From Rhizomys pruinosus (Eukaryota > Chordata > Mammalia > Rodentia > Spalacidae): a DNA stretch of 64,000 nucleotides. Shown here piece by piece: positions 22,541-35,250 of this stretch. How positions within the stretch are numbered: position 1 is the stretch's first letter; every line of letters begins with the position of its first letter. The stretch lies in NCBI GenBank assembly GCA_009823505.1, contig VZQC01006590.1, positions 163,431 through 227,430 of the forward strand, read 5' to 3'. The notes below the pieces were generated by a model. That model was not told the origin of the DNA. It searched no databases and saw nothing but the letters and a program-made list of their open reading frames with translations. Both the position numbers and the translations under genes were made by a program.

Positions 22541-22864
22541 CTTAACTTAGTCTTGACTAAAACCCCATGAAAATTAGGAGACAATAACTCTTAAGATGGA
22601 TAGGAAATCTCAAATATTTTAAATGTACATATAGCAAAGCAGTCCTATAAAACTAAACCCAAGAAGCTTAGATCATAGACACACATAAAGCAGACTCCAT
22701 GATATTCTGAGAAGGACAAATGCTGCAGTTTCTGAGGAACCATAATCAAAGTAAGAGAATTATCTATCCACCTATCCATTCTCTTATCTATCCAAATCTG
22801 TTTATCTATTGGTGAAGAGAAGGATCATAGAAATTTAGACAAAACTCTTTTTAAATACACTTTT
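22541..22864. other. Unassigned DNA
   Basis: No repeat family recognised; a loose 'tatctatcca' motif recurs near 22760-22800. Confidence 0.4.
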
Positions 22865-23150
22865 GTTGTATTTTTGTGTATTTCATACAGAATGTCTTAG
22901 TCCTCTTTTTAATGCTGCCCCCACCCACAGCCTCCCATGCCCCACTCCATTGGATTTCATTCATTCAATCACAGGTACTAAGTCCTACCCGGTTAAGCAT
23001 TTGCCCCCAGATATCCCTCAGTACAATTTCATCCTCTGGAGTCTAGTCGGCTTATCTATAGTTACTCCCTTAAGGAAGATCAGCTCTTCCTCACCCAGTA
23101 GTGGTCAGCTTCCCAATTGTTTTTGCCTAAGATTTCCACATTTCCACATT
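22865..23150 (-). mobile_element. L1 3' UTR fragment
   Basis: Read on the minus strand the block resembles the 3' UTR end found at 42490-42665, with the C-rich region (22915-22950) corresponding to its G-rich stretch. A run of 'tttccaca' units at 23131-23160 is a small local tandem repeat at its edge. Confidence 0.5.
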
Positions 23151-23584
23151 TCCACATTTCTGTGCTGGGTGTTTGTCTGCTTAAGTTTGAAGTTGCCAAA
23201 AGGAAGGATCCACTGTAACCACATTTCTTAGACAGAAACTTCAAGCAAGAGCAATCAGAGAGAAGGAGCAGGGCACTTTGATCCTTCCTTGTCTGCCACA
23301 GAGACTATGTTGGATGCACACAACAGGGAACTTATAGAGACTATAAAGAAGGAACAAAAGACCTGACAGCCTCTATGTTTTATGTTTAAATCATCAAATA
23401 CTAAGTATTTGTCATAGGCAAATTTACCAGACCAAGTATTTCTATGTACAATGCTATGGAAACTTCTGAACAAATATTTAGTGTATATTAAATAATTCTA
23501 CTTTGTAAATGAAAAAAGCTAATGTAGTACTTAATCTTCATCATTAGCTTGATAAGGGGTATCTAAAACAGCATTTCCATAAAT

Positions 23585-23890
23585 ATTTAACTGAAAATGT
23601 TCATAGTAGCATTACTCCAAATAGTCCCAAAGTGAAGATGACCCAGAGGGCCACTGGCTGAGGGTCAGGAGAATGCAGTACAATGAAGTATCATGTATAA
23701 ACAGAAGTGGAGTTCTGATGCATGCCACAACATGGACGACCCTTGAAAAGATTTTCCTGAGGGTGTGGTAAAACAAATATAATGGCTCCCTTTATATGAA
23801 GTGTGCAGAATGAGCAAATAGAGACAGAAAGCAGATTAGAGGTTGCCAGTGCCAGGAAAAGAGAGAGTCTGAAGAGTGCTGAAAGAAAAA
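23585..23890 (+). mobile_element. Ancient L1M 3' end
   Basis: Blocks such as 'catgccacaacatggacgac', 'ctccctttatatgaagtg' and 'gattagaggttgccagtgcc' match the 3' end of mammal-wide L1M elements in order. It is highly diverged and non-coding. Confidence 0.75.
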
Positions 23891-23959
23891 AGATTTAACT
23901 GAATGTCAATAGCACCTTTTCATAGGTTTGAGACTTAGTCTAAAGAACTGAGAAAGCTG

Positions 23960-24140
23960 CACACCAACATCAGCTTCTCTCTGTTTCCTGACTATAGATG
24001 TGATATGACCAGTTGTTCTATGATCTCCCTACCATGACTCCCCTACTAGAAGATCCTGAACCTTCAAACTGTAAATAGTCCATTCCTGTCTTTAGTTGCT
24101 TTATTCTGTGTTTTGTCACAAGAATAATAGTCACTAATAC
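23960..24140 (-). mobile_element. Rodent medium repeat, 3' part
   Basis: Near 24070-24140 the order is a 'caaactgtaaatag' block, then 'tagttgctttattctg', then 'gtcactaatac'. This is the end common to the family at 953-1168, in the opposite orientation. Diverged. Confidence 0.5.
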
Positions 24141-24144
24141 TCAG

Positions 24145-25854
24145 AAAGAATAATTAAAATAATTTAATTTACTAAATTATTTAATTTAAAATTAAAAATA
24201 GCATTTAATATATACAAACCACATTCATTACAAATTATGCTATCAGAAGTCTTAAGTGACCTTATGGGAAAGAGGCTAAGCCATGTATTTGAAGTTAGGG
24301 TTATGGGACAAAGTCACTATTCCAGCTGAGCTCCTTCTGACCCAAAGAAGTGTGATTGTCACTGCTGTGGAGTTAGGTGGTGCTCAATACGACACAAATC
24401 CTCATCCTGTCCCTGGCATCTGTATCGCATACCACACCTGCTTGTAAATAAGAGGATATGGAAAAGTTAGGGAGGAAAGCTCTGATTTCAAGTATGAATT
24501 CAACAAACTCCCAGATGTGGGGATTTGAACAAATTTGCAATTCATTGCAGATCACATTTTATTTTTACTGCTGCATTTATTTTAATTCTCATACTGATTG
24601 TGCATGATTTGGAGGCAAGTTCTGACATTTCAAAATATGAATCAGATATAAACTGATCAAACTCAGGAAGTTCTTTACTTCTGGAGTGAATTTTGTCACT
24701 TTAAAATGGGGGTGTAGGACCCACTTTTTATCATATACATAGTCTGTTTCCTTTTGGCAAACATCTCTGATTTTCAGTCATGGATCTGTATTTTCATGAC
24801 TTTTACTTCTCTCTATCTTTAGAACTGGGACTCATGAGCCAGTATCAACCAGTTCATATGTGAAATTCTCTGGTTACAATGATGTTGTCTGCTTATGATG
24901 AGAGGATTAAGAGAAAAGGACCACTGTGGAGAATCTACAGACTTTACTCAGAGTGCTGAGTTTCTCCTACTGACAAGGAACATAGATGAAATAGCACTAC
25001 TACACCTACCCAGAGACTTGTAATTGTCAGGACACGGGCTGTCTGTGGTGAATTCACCATAGTAAAAGCCAACCTGAGGAAGAAAGAGGAACTGATTCCA
25101 AGTGAGCATCATGTCCAGATGAACATGAAGTGAAATATATTGCCTGAAGTCTTTACTCATTTTTTTTCAAGCAGAACCCACTGTAAGTACATTGATCCCA
25201 TAAAATCTTGAACTTCTCTATGACCTCAAGCCTTCCTCTCAGCAGTACAGTGGACTACAGGCACAGGAGAATGAAAATGTTGATTATTCTGGATTGGCAG
25301 GCAATGAAGTGTTATCTGTGGTTCCTGTGTTGTGTGTGAAGGATGCTCAACATGCTCTTTCTTCCTGCAGAGGAAATATAGTGATTCATAGAAAGCTTGA
25401 GACTAGGTTTTTTACCAGTGACCCTTTCAAGGAGGTGTTTCTTAATGAATGAGAGTTACAATGGAAAAATAAAGTGTAAAGATTTTTCAACAATATTAAG
25501 GTTCCTAGACTTTCAATTTTCTTCTTCATTATTTATAAATATGGAATAGAATCCAGTGATTGGCACTTCAAACATGTACCCCACTGTGGTACAGTGCCTG
25601 AAGCTCATCGGGGAGGTAGTATTGCTTTTAATATCTCACAGTACTGCTTCCATGACTGCGAGATAACTATTTGGAAGTCTTGACTTCATTTCCTAAATTA
25701 GCAGTATATAAGAATTAAAGTCAGCCCTTAGCTATACAGTTATTTTTATTCAATTTCCTCTACTACCTATTGTGGCTTTGAATATCCCCTGTTATACAAA
25801 GCTATTTTTTTTTTACTCATTTACAAAATAACCTGTTAAAAAGTACAACTTTAG
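24145..25854. other. Unassigned AT-rich DNA
   Basis: About 1.7 kb with no recognised repeat or exon. A short AT-only stretch lies near 24155-24205. Confidence 0.45.
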
Positions 25855-26070
25855 GGGTAGGCTGAAGAGATGGCTCAGCAGTTTAGGCAGAAGTCTAGGG
25901 TTCAAATCCCAGCACCCCTATGGTGGCTAACATCCATAGGTAACTACAGTTCTAGGGGATCCAATATCCCCTTCTGTACTCCCCAGGCACTATATGGCAA
26001 GTATGGACTTGAACACATGCAGGCAATACACCATTGCACATAAAATTTGCATTTTTGAATTAAAAATATT
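25855..26070 (+). mobile_element. B2/B3-type SINE, diverged
   Basis: The head 'aggctgaagagatggctcag' is followed by 'aaatcccagcacccctatgg' and 'ctaggggatccaatatcccc'. The A-rich tail is weak. Confidence 0.8.
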
Positions 26071-26329
26071 TAAAAATTACAACTGTGCAAATTATCATCA
26101 GACAGTTTCAGACAATTTACAAATGTGTCCTTATTCTTCAAGATGATTAATAGTACCTTAGCTAAATAACCTTTAAGAACCTCATTTCTCTCTGGGAGAA
26201 AGATCAGAAATCCCTACATTCTGGAGCTGAGTGAAAATCAAGAGTTGTTATTTTTTCCTCAAGTTTTTCTTAGGACCTATTTTTATAAAAACCTTATTCT
26301 GGTGTAATTCACATGTTTAAAATATAACC

Positions 26330-26595
26330 CAACCTTAGCCCAGGAGCTATTGACAACTGATTACTGTGGAGTGAGGGGGAGTAGATCTTCTTTAAGGTAG
26401 TAACTATAGATAGACTAACTCCAATGTATGAACTTGTACCTAGGGTCATCTGGTACAAATGCGTGACTGGATAGGACCTTATATGATGGAATGCATGAAA
26501 TCCAGTGAGCAGACCATGGGGGTAAATAGGAGAGGGGGTCTAAATTAAGATCTCTGGTATGAAACACACAAAAACTCAATAAAATATATATTAAA
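26330..26595 (+). mobile_element. L1 3' UTR fragment
   Basis: It contains the 'ggagctattgacaactgatt' block, a G-rich run near 26520 and an end with 'actcaataaaatatat', the same order as the 3' UTR tails at 14640-14900 and 50040-50225. Confidence 0.6.
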
Positions 26596-26639
26596 GTTTT
26601 GAAAATAGGAAAAATTCAATAAAATTCTATCTCAAAAGA

Positions 26640-27600
26640 AAATTTGCCCCAAAACACGCAACCTTTTAAAGCATTCAAATCAGTGTGTTTCGTGTACTCA
26701 GAAATGAAATAATTCACTGTGCTAATCATTATGATTTTTTTCAGAATATTTTGTCAACTCAAAGTCAATTTGTCCAGGAACTACCACTCAAAAGTCCTCT
26801 TTTACATCATCCCAAGAAAATTCTAATGTGTTTTCTGTCCCGTGGCCCTGTCTAATGTGCAGATTTCAGATAAGTGAAATTTAACATCATATGTTCTTTT
26901 GTGATTACTTGCTGAAAGTGGGGTTATATTTTGACAACTCATCCATGCTACAGTTCGTTCTTTGGTCATCAAATGCTTTATTTAATGGGCATGAGACCTT
27001 TTAGTTTTCTGTTCTTGTGTTGATCTTACTTTAAGCAACAGGGAAAGTGCTGTTGTGAATATTCGAGTAAAAGTTTTCTGGTGAACACATATTTTTGTAT
27101 TTTTGAGACAGGGTCTCCCTTTAATCCCAACTGGCCTGGAGCTCGCTCTGTAGTCCAGGCTGGCCTTGAACTCACAGAGACCCACCTGTCTCTGCCTCCC
27201 AAGTGCTGGGCTTAAAGGAATGGACTGCCATATCCGGCTTTTGAACACAGTTTTTAATAGCTGCTGCACATATATTTGGGGGCAGAATTTGGGTGCCTTA
27301 CACTTGATCTATGCTTAACAATTTGAATAAAGGCCAAACTGTTCCCTACTCTGTCATCAAAGAGTGAGGGTTCCAGTTTCAACAGCTTTTCTCACAGTGG
27401 TATATTTGTCTTTTTAAATTTAGATGTGATGTGGGTGTGACATCGTTCCTCAATATGGTTTTGACTTACATTTCCTTAATGAAAATTTACCTAGATCACC
27501 CTTTCACATGTTTATAGGCAACCTACTTATTTTATTTAAAGAAAAAAGTGCATTTTCTATTATTAACTGTGTTACTGACATTTGTTATTACTAAACTGCA
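26640..27600 (-). mobile_element. Ancient L1M fragment split by a B1
   Basis: The plus strand reads as the antisense of mammal-wide L1M 3' UTR and ORF2. Examples are 'tgctgttgtgaatattcgag' near 27048, the 'gccaaactgttccctactct' block near 27332 and 'ttttgacttacatttcctta' near 27460. The order is kept on both sides of the B1 at 27090-27241, so the B1 inserted later. Confidence 0.7.
27090..27241 (-). mobile_element. B1 SINE, full length
   Basis: Plus-strand order is 'ttttgagacagggtctccct', 'gtccaggctggccttgaact', 'tgcctcccaagtgctgggct', which is B1 in reverse. 'tgaacaca' at 27082-27089 and 27242-27249 is a short target duplication. Confidence 0.92.
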
Positions 27601-27687
27601 AAAGGTCTTTATTTGTTTTGGACAAAAGTTAGAATAGCTTATTTCATTCAGTAGATTGTTTTCTGGAGTTCACACCCTTTCAACATT

Positions 27688-27689
27688 AC

Positions 27690-27736
<47 letters not shown>
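27688..27736. repeat. (TA)n(TG)n microsatellite
   Basis: Short TA run followed by about 20 TG units. Confidence 0.95.
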
Positions 27737-27737
<1 letters not shown>

Positions 27738-28119
27738 TGTTGTCAAACGTTCTATATTTTATTGGTTTTAGTTTGAGTGCTATATCTAAGAACACATTAG
27801 ATAAATCAAGATTATAAACACTTACATAATTTACTACTAAATATGTTGTTTTTGTGATGCTTGCATCTAGGTACCATTTTGTTTCACTTGTATAAGGAAT
27901 CTAGAAGGTGGGGTATCTGATAAATGTGAGATTTGAATCCAGTGAGTAATGAGACACCACTCGTCAGAGGATGAACTCCCCTATCCATTCCATGCAAACT
28001 CCTGGAGGTTACATTTAGGTCTCTCAAAAAGACAGTAAGTTTAAAAGTAACCGTGATCTGGAGCCTTAATGGTCCTACACCAAAACGCATTTAAGGACAT
28101 AAATTTGACTCCATAGGAG
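27737..28119. other. Unassigned DNA
   Basis: No recognised repeat or exon. Confidence 0.4.
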
Positions 28120-28120
28120 T

Positions 28121-28163
<43 letters not shown>

Positions 28164-28164
28164 C
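28120..28164. repeat. (TA)n bordering the assembly gap, left side
   Basis: A TATATG-interrupted TA run leads directly into the gap. Confidence 0.9.
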
Positions 28165-28408
28165 NNNNNNNNNNNNNNNNNNNNNNNNNNNNNNNNNNNN
28201 NNNNNNNNNNNNNNNNNNNNNNNNNNNNNNNNNNNNNNNNNNNNNNNNNNNNNNNNNNNNNNNNNNNNNNNNNNNNNNNNNNNNNNNNNNNNNNNNNNNN
28301 NNNNNNNNNNNNNNNNNNNNNNNNNNNNNNNNNNNNNNNNNNNNNNNNNNNNNNNNNNNNNNNNNNNNNNNNNNNNNNNNNNNNNNNNNNNNNNNNNNNN
28401 NNNNNNNN
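28165..28408. other. Assembly gap (244 N)
   Basis: Unknown bases. TA repeat lies on both sides, so the missing sequence is probably at least partly TA microsatellite. Frames reported across it are artefacts. Confidence 0.99.
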
Positions 28409-28664
28409 TATATATATATATATTCAGGTGGGTGTAATCTGGTGACATGGGTCTAAATATAATCAGAATATATTGTATGAAAATTTTTAAAATTCAGTAA
28501 AAATTTTAATTGTAAGTTTGTTTTCAAAAATTCAATACTGTAATGGATAAAAAGTGATTATGTAAATTCTAAAACATCAAAATTCACCAAAATCCATACT
28601 AAAATTATTTTTCTTCAAAGTAATTTGTTGTTGAATACAATTGGCATATGGTAATCATGACTTT

Positions 28665-28888
28665 TTAAATTTTTTAATATTTTTGTTTATTTACTTTGTG
28701 TGTGTGTGTATTATGCATATGTGTGTAAGTGCACCCATGTCATGCAGTGTCCACAGAGGTCAGAAGAGAGTGTCAGATCCCCCTGAAACTGGGGAACTGT
28801 TAGCAGCCATGTGGGTACCAGGAATTGAACCTGTGTCTTCTGTAAGAGCAGCCCATACTCTTAACAGCTGAACTATCTGTCCAGCCCC
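28665..28888 (-). mobile_element. B2 SINE
   Basis: Plus-strand order is a TGTG-rich tail, 'cagaggtcagaagagagtgt', 'tgggtaccaggaattgaacc' and 'ctgaactatctgtccagccc', so B2 on the minus strand. Diverged by several substitutions; no clear target duplication. Confidence 0.9.
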
Positions 28889-29017
28889 CTTATCATGCAT
28901 GACATTTTTTTGTACCTCAAATAAATATCTGTTCTCATTTTTTTTGGCCAGTGGAAATCCACTTAATATCTCTCCTCAAAACTAATAGCAACTACAGTTC
29001 TAAAAACACCTTGCTAG

Positions 29018-29098
29018 TTTTCCAGGCCAGCTGGGGCTACAGGAAGACCTTGTCTGAAAAACAAAAACAAAAACAAACAAACAAACAAAAAACCCCAC
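29018..29098 (+). mobile_element. B1 3' fragment with AAAC-rich tail
   Basis: 'ttccaggccagctggggcta' and 'caggaagaccttgtctgaaa' are the B1 3' end. The tail is an AAAAC/AAAC run. Confidence 0.85.
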
Positions 29099-29099
29099 A

Positions 29100-30465
29100 A
29101 AACATCTTGCTAGTTAAGCAAGGAGAAATAAAGAACTGAAAACCCAGGTGCTTATGGCACCAAACCAGACTTCAGGAAAACTAGCTATGTGTGGTCCAGT
29201 GTGTAAAGTCTATAAAGTTAGTATAATATGGCAAGTGATCTCCAAAAGAGTAGTTCATTCCTTGAAGCACAGTTCCTCTTCCTTCTATATTAATAATGTT
29301 AATGTGTTTTATATTCATTATAATTTCTAATGTAGATACTGTCATATAGCTTATTAAATTCTATGATTTTGAATTTACCTTATTGATCAGCCCTTTTTTA
29401 TAAGAGATGGTAATGGGTGATAAAAAGAGAATGTTCCCTCTGACACTGGCTGTTATTCATCCAGAAAATGAAGATATAGAACATCACAACAAATAATAAC
29501 AAACCACAAAAATGAGATTGAGTTCAGTTATTAAAACTAGCTCCATGTGTTATATGTCCCCCAAACTTTTCATGACAAAACAGAGATACATAAACCAAAA
29601 AATGAGGTTCAAAGGCCCGAGAGGCAGGTGCAAGCCTGAGACCATTTTGAATATTTCTTGTACAAATGATTGAAGTTAAATGTTTCTTTCCCTTGAGGAA
29701 TGCAACACGCCTCTCTCAGTCTTCCTCTTCCTGCTTTGTAGAGCAGCTCAGTCCACTCAGCCCCTGCTATCCTATAGACCTTTTATCACTTAGAAGGCAA
29801 GGCTTTACCAATTCTAAATGGGTTATTTTTCTTCACATACAGAAATAGTAGCTTTATTTTTCTGAGTGCTCCTTCTGAGCTAATCAACTCAGGTAGACAT
29901 GCAGAAAAAGCTGGTCTCTTTTTATATTCTGCTTTCTCTAGGCATGATGCTAGCAACTGCTTAGAACTGTTTCCCACCAGAGAGCAAAAAAATAGTCCAA
30001 GTTATTTGTGTTACCTGGGAAACCATTATGTTTTCTGGCAGAGTTTAATCTTTAGAAATTCATTATAGTAGTTATAATATCAAGAAAAGAATGATGTAAA
30101 AGTGGTTATGTTTTCTATTCAAGGGCAAGAACAAGGTTTTGATGTCAATGTCCCATTCCAGGAAGACTTAAAAAGGATGGTTTAAAGGCCAGGCTCTTGG
30201 GAGCATTCTCAATAAAATCTCTGAAGAAGATGCCTTCAAGAGTTGGCAAAGCCAATGAGTTCCAGATATCTAGAAAGTTATGTCTTCCTTTTCTGGGAAA
30301 ATGTCTAGCCCCTGGCAGTTTGACCCACTGGAGTGAATGATTAGAGCTGTCTCCTCTGCTTAAGTAAAAGCAAATACTTGCAGGAAAGAATCTGCAAGTC
30401 ACTTCAGGGGCTCAGTGTGTTGACTTCAAATCCACACACAAATGATGGTTCAAAAGGATTGAAGT
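29100..30465. other. Unassigned DNA
   Basis: No repeat or exon recognised. Short open frames on both strands near 29666-30402 overlap and have no motif. Confidence 0.45.
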
Positions 30466-30467
30466 GT

Positions 30468-30690
30468 GGCTGGGGAGGTGATGGACACTTAGAAGTGCTT
30501 GCTGCTCTTACAGAAGACCAGAATTTGGTTCTCAGTACCTAAATCAGGTGGCTCATATACACCTTTAACTCCAGCTCCAGAGCTCTGATGTAGTCCTCTG
30601 ACCTCCACAGCCACCTGCACTTGCACACATACACATACACAGATGTACTCAAATATACATAATTAAAAATAAAATTAATATTTTTTGAAA
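30468..30690 (+). mobile_element. B3/B2-type SINE
   Basis: The head 'gtggctggggaggtgatgga' is followed by 'ttggttctcagtacctaaat', 'ctctgacctccacagccacc' and a CACATA tail. Confidence 0.8.
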
Positions 30691-30904
30691 TGACTGAATT
30701 AGGGTCCACCTCAGGGAAAGTAATCTTAAAATTGTTGAATCTAATAAAAGAAATTGGTATTTGAACTTAATAAATTTAATATAAGATGAAATGGACCTGG
30801 TGCTGATCATGAAGAAGTCAAATAAATGACTTTATAATGTAAAGGCACAGAGAGTAGAATTAATGTGGATTCACTCTCTGATTGCAGCAGAGATGGTTAT
30901 ATTC

Positions 30905-31030
30905 ATAATGCACTTTTATTAAATACTCACGTGTTGTCAGAGACCATCAGAAAAGCTCTGAATATACATTATTGGTATTGATTCAATATTCACAGCAGTC
31001 CTAAAAAGGTTTTGTGCTGTGAGGTATTAA
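30905..31030 (+). mobile_element. MIR SINE relic
   Basis: 'ttattaaatactcacgtgtt', 'attcaatattcacagcagtc' and 'ctaaaaaggtttt' follow the MIR core order (transcript position, 'cctcacaacaaccct'-like block). Ancient. Confidence 0.5.
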
Positions 31031-33756
31031 AAGGATATTAAAAGAAAAAAAAAAACCCTAACTTTTCCTAAAGGTCTAATTGGAATGGGACACTATATGG
31101 ATGTTAGACAAGTTAATTGATTTTCAGAGACCAATGTATTAAGGCTATTTAAATAAGTAGTTGAATGGAAAATAAAGTTAGTTGTTCATTTGAAAAAATA
31201 TTAGTTGTAGTTGTGCATCGTCAACTATATGTATTAATACATATAATTTGATGGTTCAGATATAATATGGTTTTCTATAGAGTGAGAAGTCATGAGTGCA
31301 TGCATGCCTGGCCATGTGTTCACATACAAGCTGTACTCTTCAGCTGTTATTGGGTAGGTAAGAAGATACTGGAGCATGAACTGTGAACAAGCAAGTAAGA
31401 AATGTGAAGTGTCACAGCCTTGATATGTCAGTTCAATATAAGGAACAAAGTCGTAATAGAGGAAATTTACAGGGGTTATGAATGCCTGCTTATGACAAGA
31501 GGAAGTACATTTCAAAGAATTCAGTGCTAAAGAAAGAAGCTGTGAGGGAGATCATGTGGGGTGAAGAGCTCTGAGGTGGAGAAGTATGTGCATAACTGTG
31601 GATAACTAGGTGTGCATTTGGAAAGCAGACTGGGCCCGGGGTCTGTTTGAGAGAGTTAACTTGCACATAGCATTGGATACCTGAACTGCTTTAATTTCAC
31701 ATTCACTTAATTTTATTGCAGTTGATTGTCTGCTCTTGGGAAATGGTTTTCTTTCCTGAGATACTGGAAGGCACTTAAAAATAAGTCCTGATTTCTAATA
31801 ATCTAAATGTCTTGAGGCAAAAGGGTTTTGCTTCATGTGAGACTGTAGAATTAGAGCCCTGTCTGCAAACATTTCATTTTCAATTTTTATGTTTTCTCCA
31901 CTTTTCGTTTTAGCTTTCTTTCTTACTTGGTCATGTACAACATATGAAAATTCCTCTTTCTTGTACAAGCATGGACTGGTTTACCAACGCGCATCCCATG
32001 ACTCTAACATAAGGTATTTAATTCAACAACTGACTTATGTCTTGTCAAACCCTTGGTTATCCTGCAAAGAAGCCGAATTTGGGGCTAGAAATACACTAAT
32101 TTTGATCAGTAAATATGCTTCTCTCAACAGATAGAATAACACTGAAAAATTATTGGGTTTAGAGGATATAGGACAAGCCTTGGCTTCAATATCATGTCAT
32201 AGTAATTTGACTTTCTCTAAGGCCATTTATTTCATTCTTTTCTTGACTTGGAAAATCATTTAACTCTTTCATTTTAAACACTATGATGTATTTAAATCAC
32301 TAGTGGATATTAAAAAATAAAATTATTAAACAGAGTGTGAGATATTCTGATTAAATCTGTCAAGAGTTGAGTCACAGGTTCTACATCTCTGGAAGAATGC
32401 CTGAAACTGACCCCTCCTTATTTGAAGTATCATTGGTAATTCTTTCATCAGCAAATCAATCAGGTTCTCCCAACAGCCCAGAAGAAGGAAGGCTTATTTA
32501 TATAATAGTCAAGAAATCTTCTGCTCTGGGTCAGTAAAATTCTTGCTAACCTTTGCAAAGACATTATAATTTGAACAAAATCCTGAGATGATTAGGTTTG
32601 GAAAAATCATTTGCTATAACAAAACCTTTCGGTGTGAGAAAAAATGTGCCTCAATCTGTCTTGAAGTAAGATAAATTGTACCTAAGGATTTACTTTGCTC
32701 CAATCCTATGTGTGGGGGCTGTAGAAATAAGAAAAAGAGGTGAAAATACAAAAGAAGAGTATGATTTGAGTTCCAAAAATATCATTAAGCATATTGACTT
32801 ATTAGCCTTTCATGGATAAAAATAAGTTGCTATTTAAATATCAGAACTGATTATTACTGCAGCCATGATTCAAGGTGCTATCCTTAACCTTTAGACTTAT
32901 TTGCTGTCTTCATTACCTTAATGGCCTTTTTAAAATAGAGAAGTGAACTACTTTTCTTCTCCATCTGTGATAAAATAGACAGGGAATATATGCCACAATA
33001 TTGGAGCCAAAACTCTATATAGGAATTTTAGAGCATGGATGACATCCAGAAATATTTTAATTTTATTAATTGACTCTGTCTTTAGTAGCAGAAGTGAGGA
33101 GTTAAGCCTCATTTGCATCTGTATTCTGACTCACCCTGATTTTGATTCTTTCTTCTGGTTCATAAAAGGCAGAAAAAAATGAGACAGTTATAGTTTTACT
33201 GTCACAGAAAAGCACCCCAGATATCTTAAGCCTTTGTTATTTTCACAAGAATTCATATTCTTTGAAGGGAATTGTGTTTTAACAGTAAGATGTCGATGAG
33301 CAGATAAGTCATCCGGCTTCTTTCAGGAGACTTTTCAGTGATCATTTAGCAATGGTAAAGGACCCCGTGGAGATAAAATCCTCAGATCATTGTTGTCATC
33401 AATATGGAACTGTATTATCATCATAACTTCAGCAGCACATCTAATTTGGGACATTAATGATTCATAAACTGACTTGATTGTATTTGAAACCATTTTAATA
33501 GTATCTGTATCTCAATGGACTAGAAGATTTTGTCTGTAAAAGAGATAGTAACTTAGCTGTTAGTGTGGGTGTTCTATTAAGAGAGAATAGAGCATTATCA
33601 AGACTATTGACTGAAAATTATGTTTGTAAAAATACATGAAAAATAATTGTGTTTGTTGTAAAGGAAACTTTTTCATTACTGTAGAAATATAATGAATTTG
33701 AAAATGTTTGTTCTAAACTACTACTGTTCCTGTTTTACTTCACTTTGTTTATATTC
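31031..33756. other. Unassigned AT-rich DNA
   Basis: About 2.7 kb with no recognised repeat, exon or structure. It is a candidate for older single-copy DNA, because it is free of young insertions. Confidence 0.45.
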
Positions 33757-33902
33757 ACATATTTTTCTTTTTCTTGAGACAGGATCTCATACAGTCCAGG
33801 TTGCCATCAAACTGGCTGTGTACTCATTTTTGCCCTGGAATTCCTGGTCCTTCTGTATCTACTTCCCATGTATTCCATTAAAGGTTTGCACCACGCCATA
33901 GG
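33757..33902 (-). mobile_element. B1 SINE, diverged
   Basis: Plus strand has 'ttcttgagacaggatctcat', a 'ggttgccatcaaactggctg' block and a 'ggtttgcaccacgcc' end in B1 antisense order. Confidence 0.75.
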
Positions 33903-35102
33903 CATTCGGTCAATGGTTTAAGAAATTATTTGGGAAAGAGTATGGACAAAAATATGGGGACTCAAATATTGCAATTTTGGTGGCAAATTGTTCTTGAAAA
34001 TGCAAGGAACAGCAGGATTTCCTCATATTTAAAATTAAAATTATAGTCGAAATCATCCCATATGGCTATTGAGATAAAATCAAATACTATATGCAGCCTT
34101 CTGGATACTTTAAAGTCCCAAAACCAAATGAGCGCCTTTTCAAGGACAGGTTCCAAACTCTTCATCATTTCTAAAATGTCGTTGTTCCTAAAATGTTATA
34201 AATTCTCTGATGGACTGTCTTGAGGATTTGCACAAGTCCTTTGTTATTAACTGAATGTCATTGGTTCCAAATACTATAAATTCCCTGAAATGTTCATATA
34301 ATACTAAGCAAAGTCCATTAAAGTGGAAAATACTTTAATATATATTAAAGTTGATTACTTTAATACCTCGGAGGGAAATATCCCTTTAATGTACTAACTG
34401 GTCAAATACAGTCAAGATTATCACCCACAAACACAAAGGGCAGTTTTTTCAAGTACTTCCCTAGGGACAGTGCCCTAATGTTCCATTTCTGCTGGAACAA
34501 TCTGTGAAAAAAATCTATTGAAAATTGATATCTATGTGCAGAGAGAACAGTCCTGTGTGTGACGTAACGAGTGAATGGCATTACATTTGTCTACACATTT
34601 TGACACTTGACTTTATACTGAATCTTAATTTATCTCTATACAAGAATGTCAGATCGAGTGACTCACACCTCATGGACAATGTTGTAAAAATGCAGTAAGA
34701 GAACAGGTGTGCCCAATTTATACCATGAGAAACCCTGTAAAGGGGGTTAATTGCCATGGGTATTGATAGAAACATTAATTTGTCTCTCCCCAATACAGCA
34801 AGTCAGTAATGACTTTTTCCTTGGTCTAAAGGTATCAAATGGATGTGAATTTACTATTTTTCCCATGGTAAATATCAGCAAGGTGACACTAAGTTATTAA
34901 AGCTTTCTTCTACATCTTCACTGAATCACCTCCTAAATGAGGAAAATAATAGTGTGAAACAGAAAGAGCTGAGCTTTCTGTAGGCTTACAGGAGTACCTA
35001 ATAATCCATACCTGCTTTGTGCATAGCACCTGTAGTTCATGTGTTTTATGCAGAATCATCATGTGACTATGTATAAAGGCAAATAGCTTATACATCTTTT
35101 TA
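33903..35102. other. Unassigned AT-rich DNA with a palindrome
   Basis: No repeat family recognised. It holds a perfect 20-bp palindrome at 34332-34351. Confidence 0.45.
34332..34351. repeat. Perfect 20-bp AT-rich palindrome
   Basis: 'actttaatatatattaaagt' equals its own reverse complement. In AT-rich DNA this may be chance. Confidence 0.95.
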
Positions 35103-35250
35103 AAGAAACTTTTGAGACAGGATCTCATGTAGCACGTGAGATCTAATATCACCTAATATTCCCAAAGATTACCTTGAATTCCTTCTCTGCATGCTTCTAC
35201 CCCATGAAGGCTAGGGGACAGGTAGGAACCACTACATTTGGTATAATTAA
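35103..35250 (-). mobile_element. B1-like SINE, strongly diverged
   Basis: Plus strand has 'ttttgagacaggatctcatg', a shortened middle, 'taccttgaattccttctctg', and an 'aggaaccactacatttggta' end in B1 antisense order. Confidence 0.55.

Noticed and set aside
28041..28456. Open frames crossing the gap.
   Set aside because: Most of their length is unknown bases, flanked by TA repeat.
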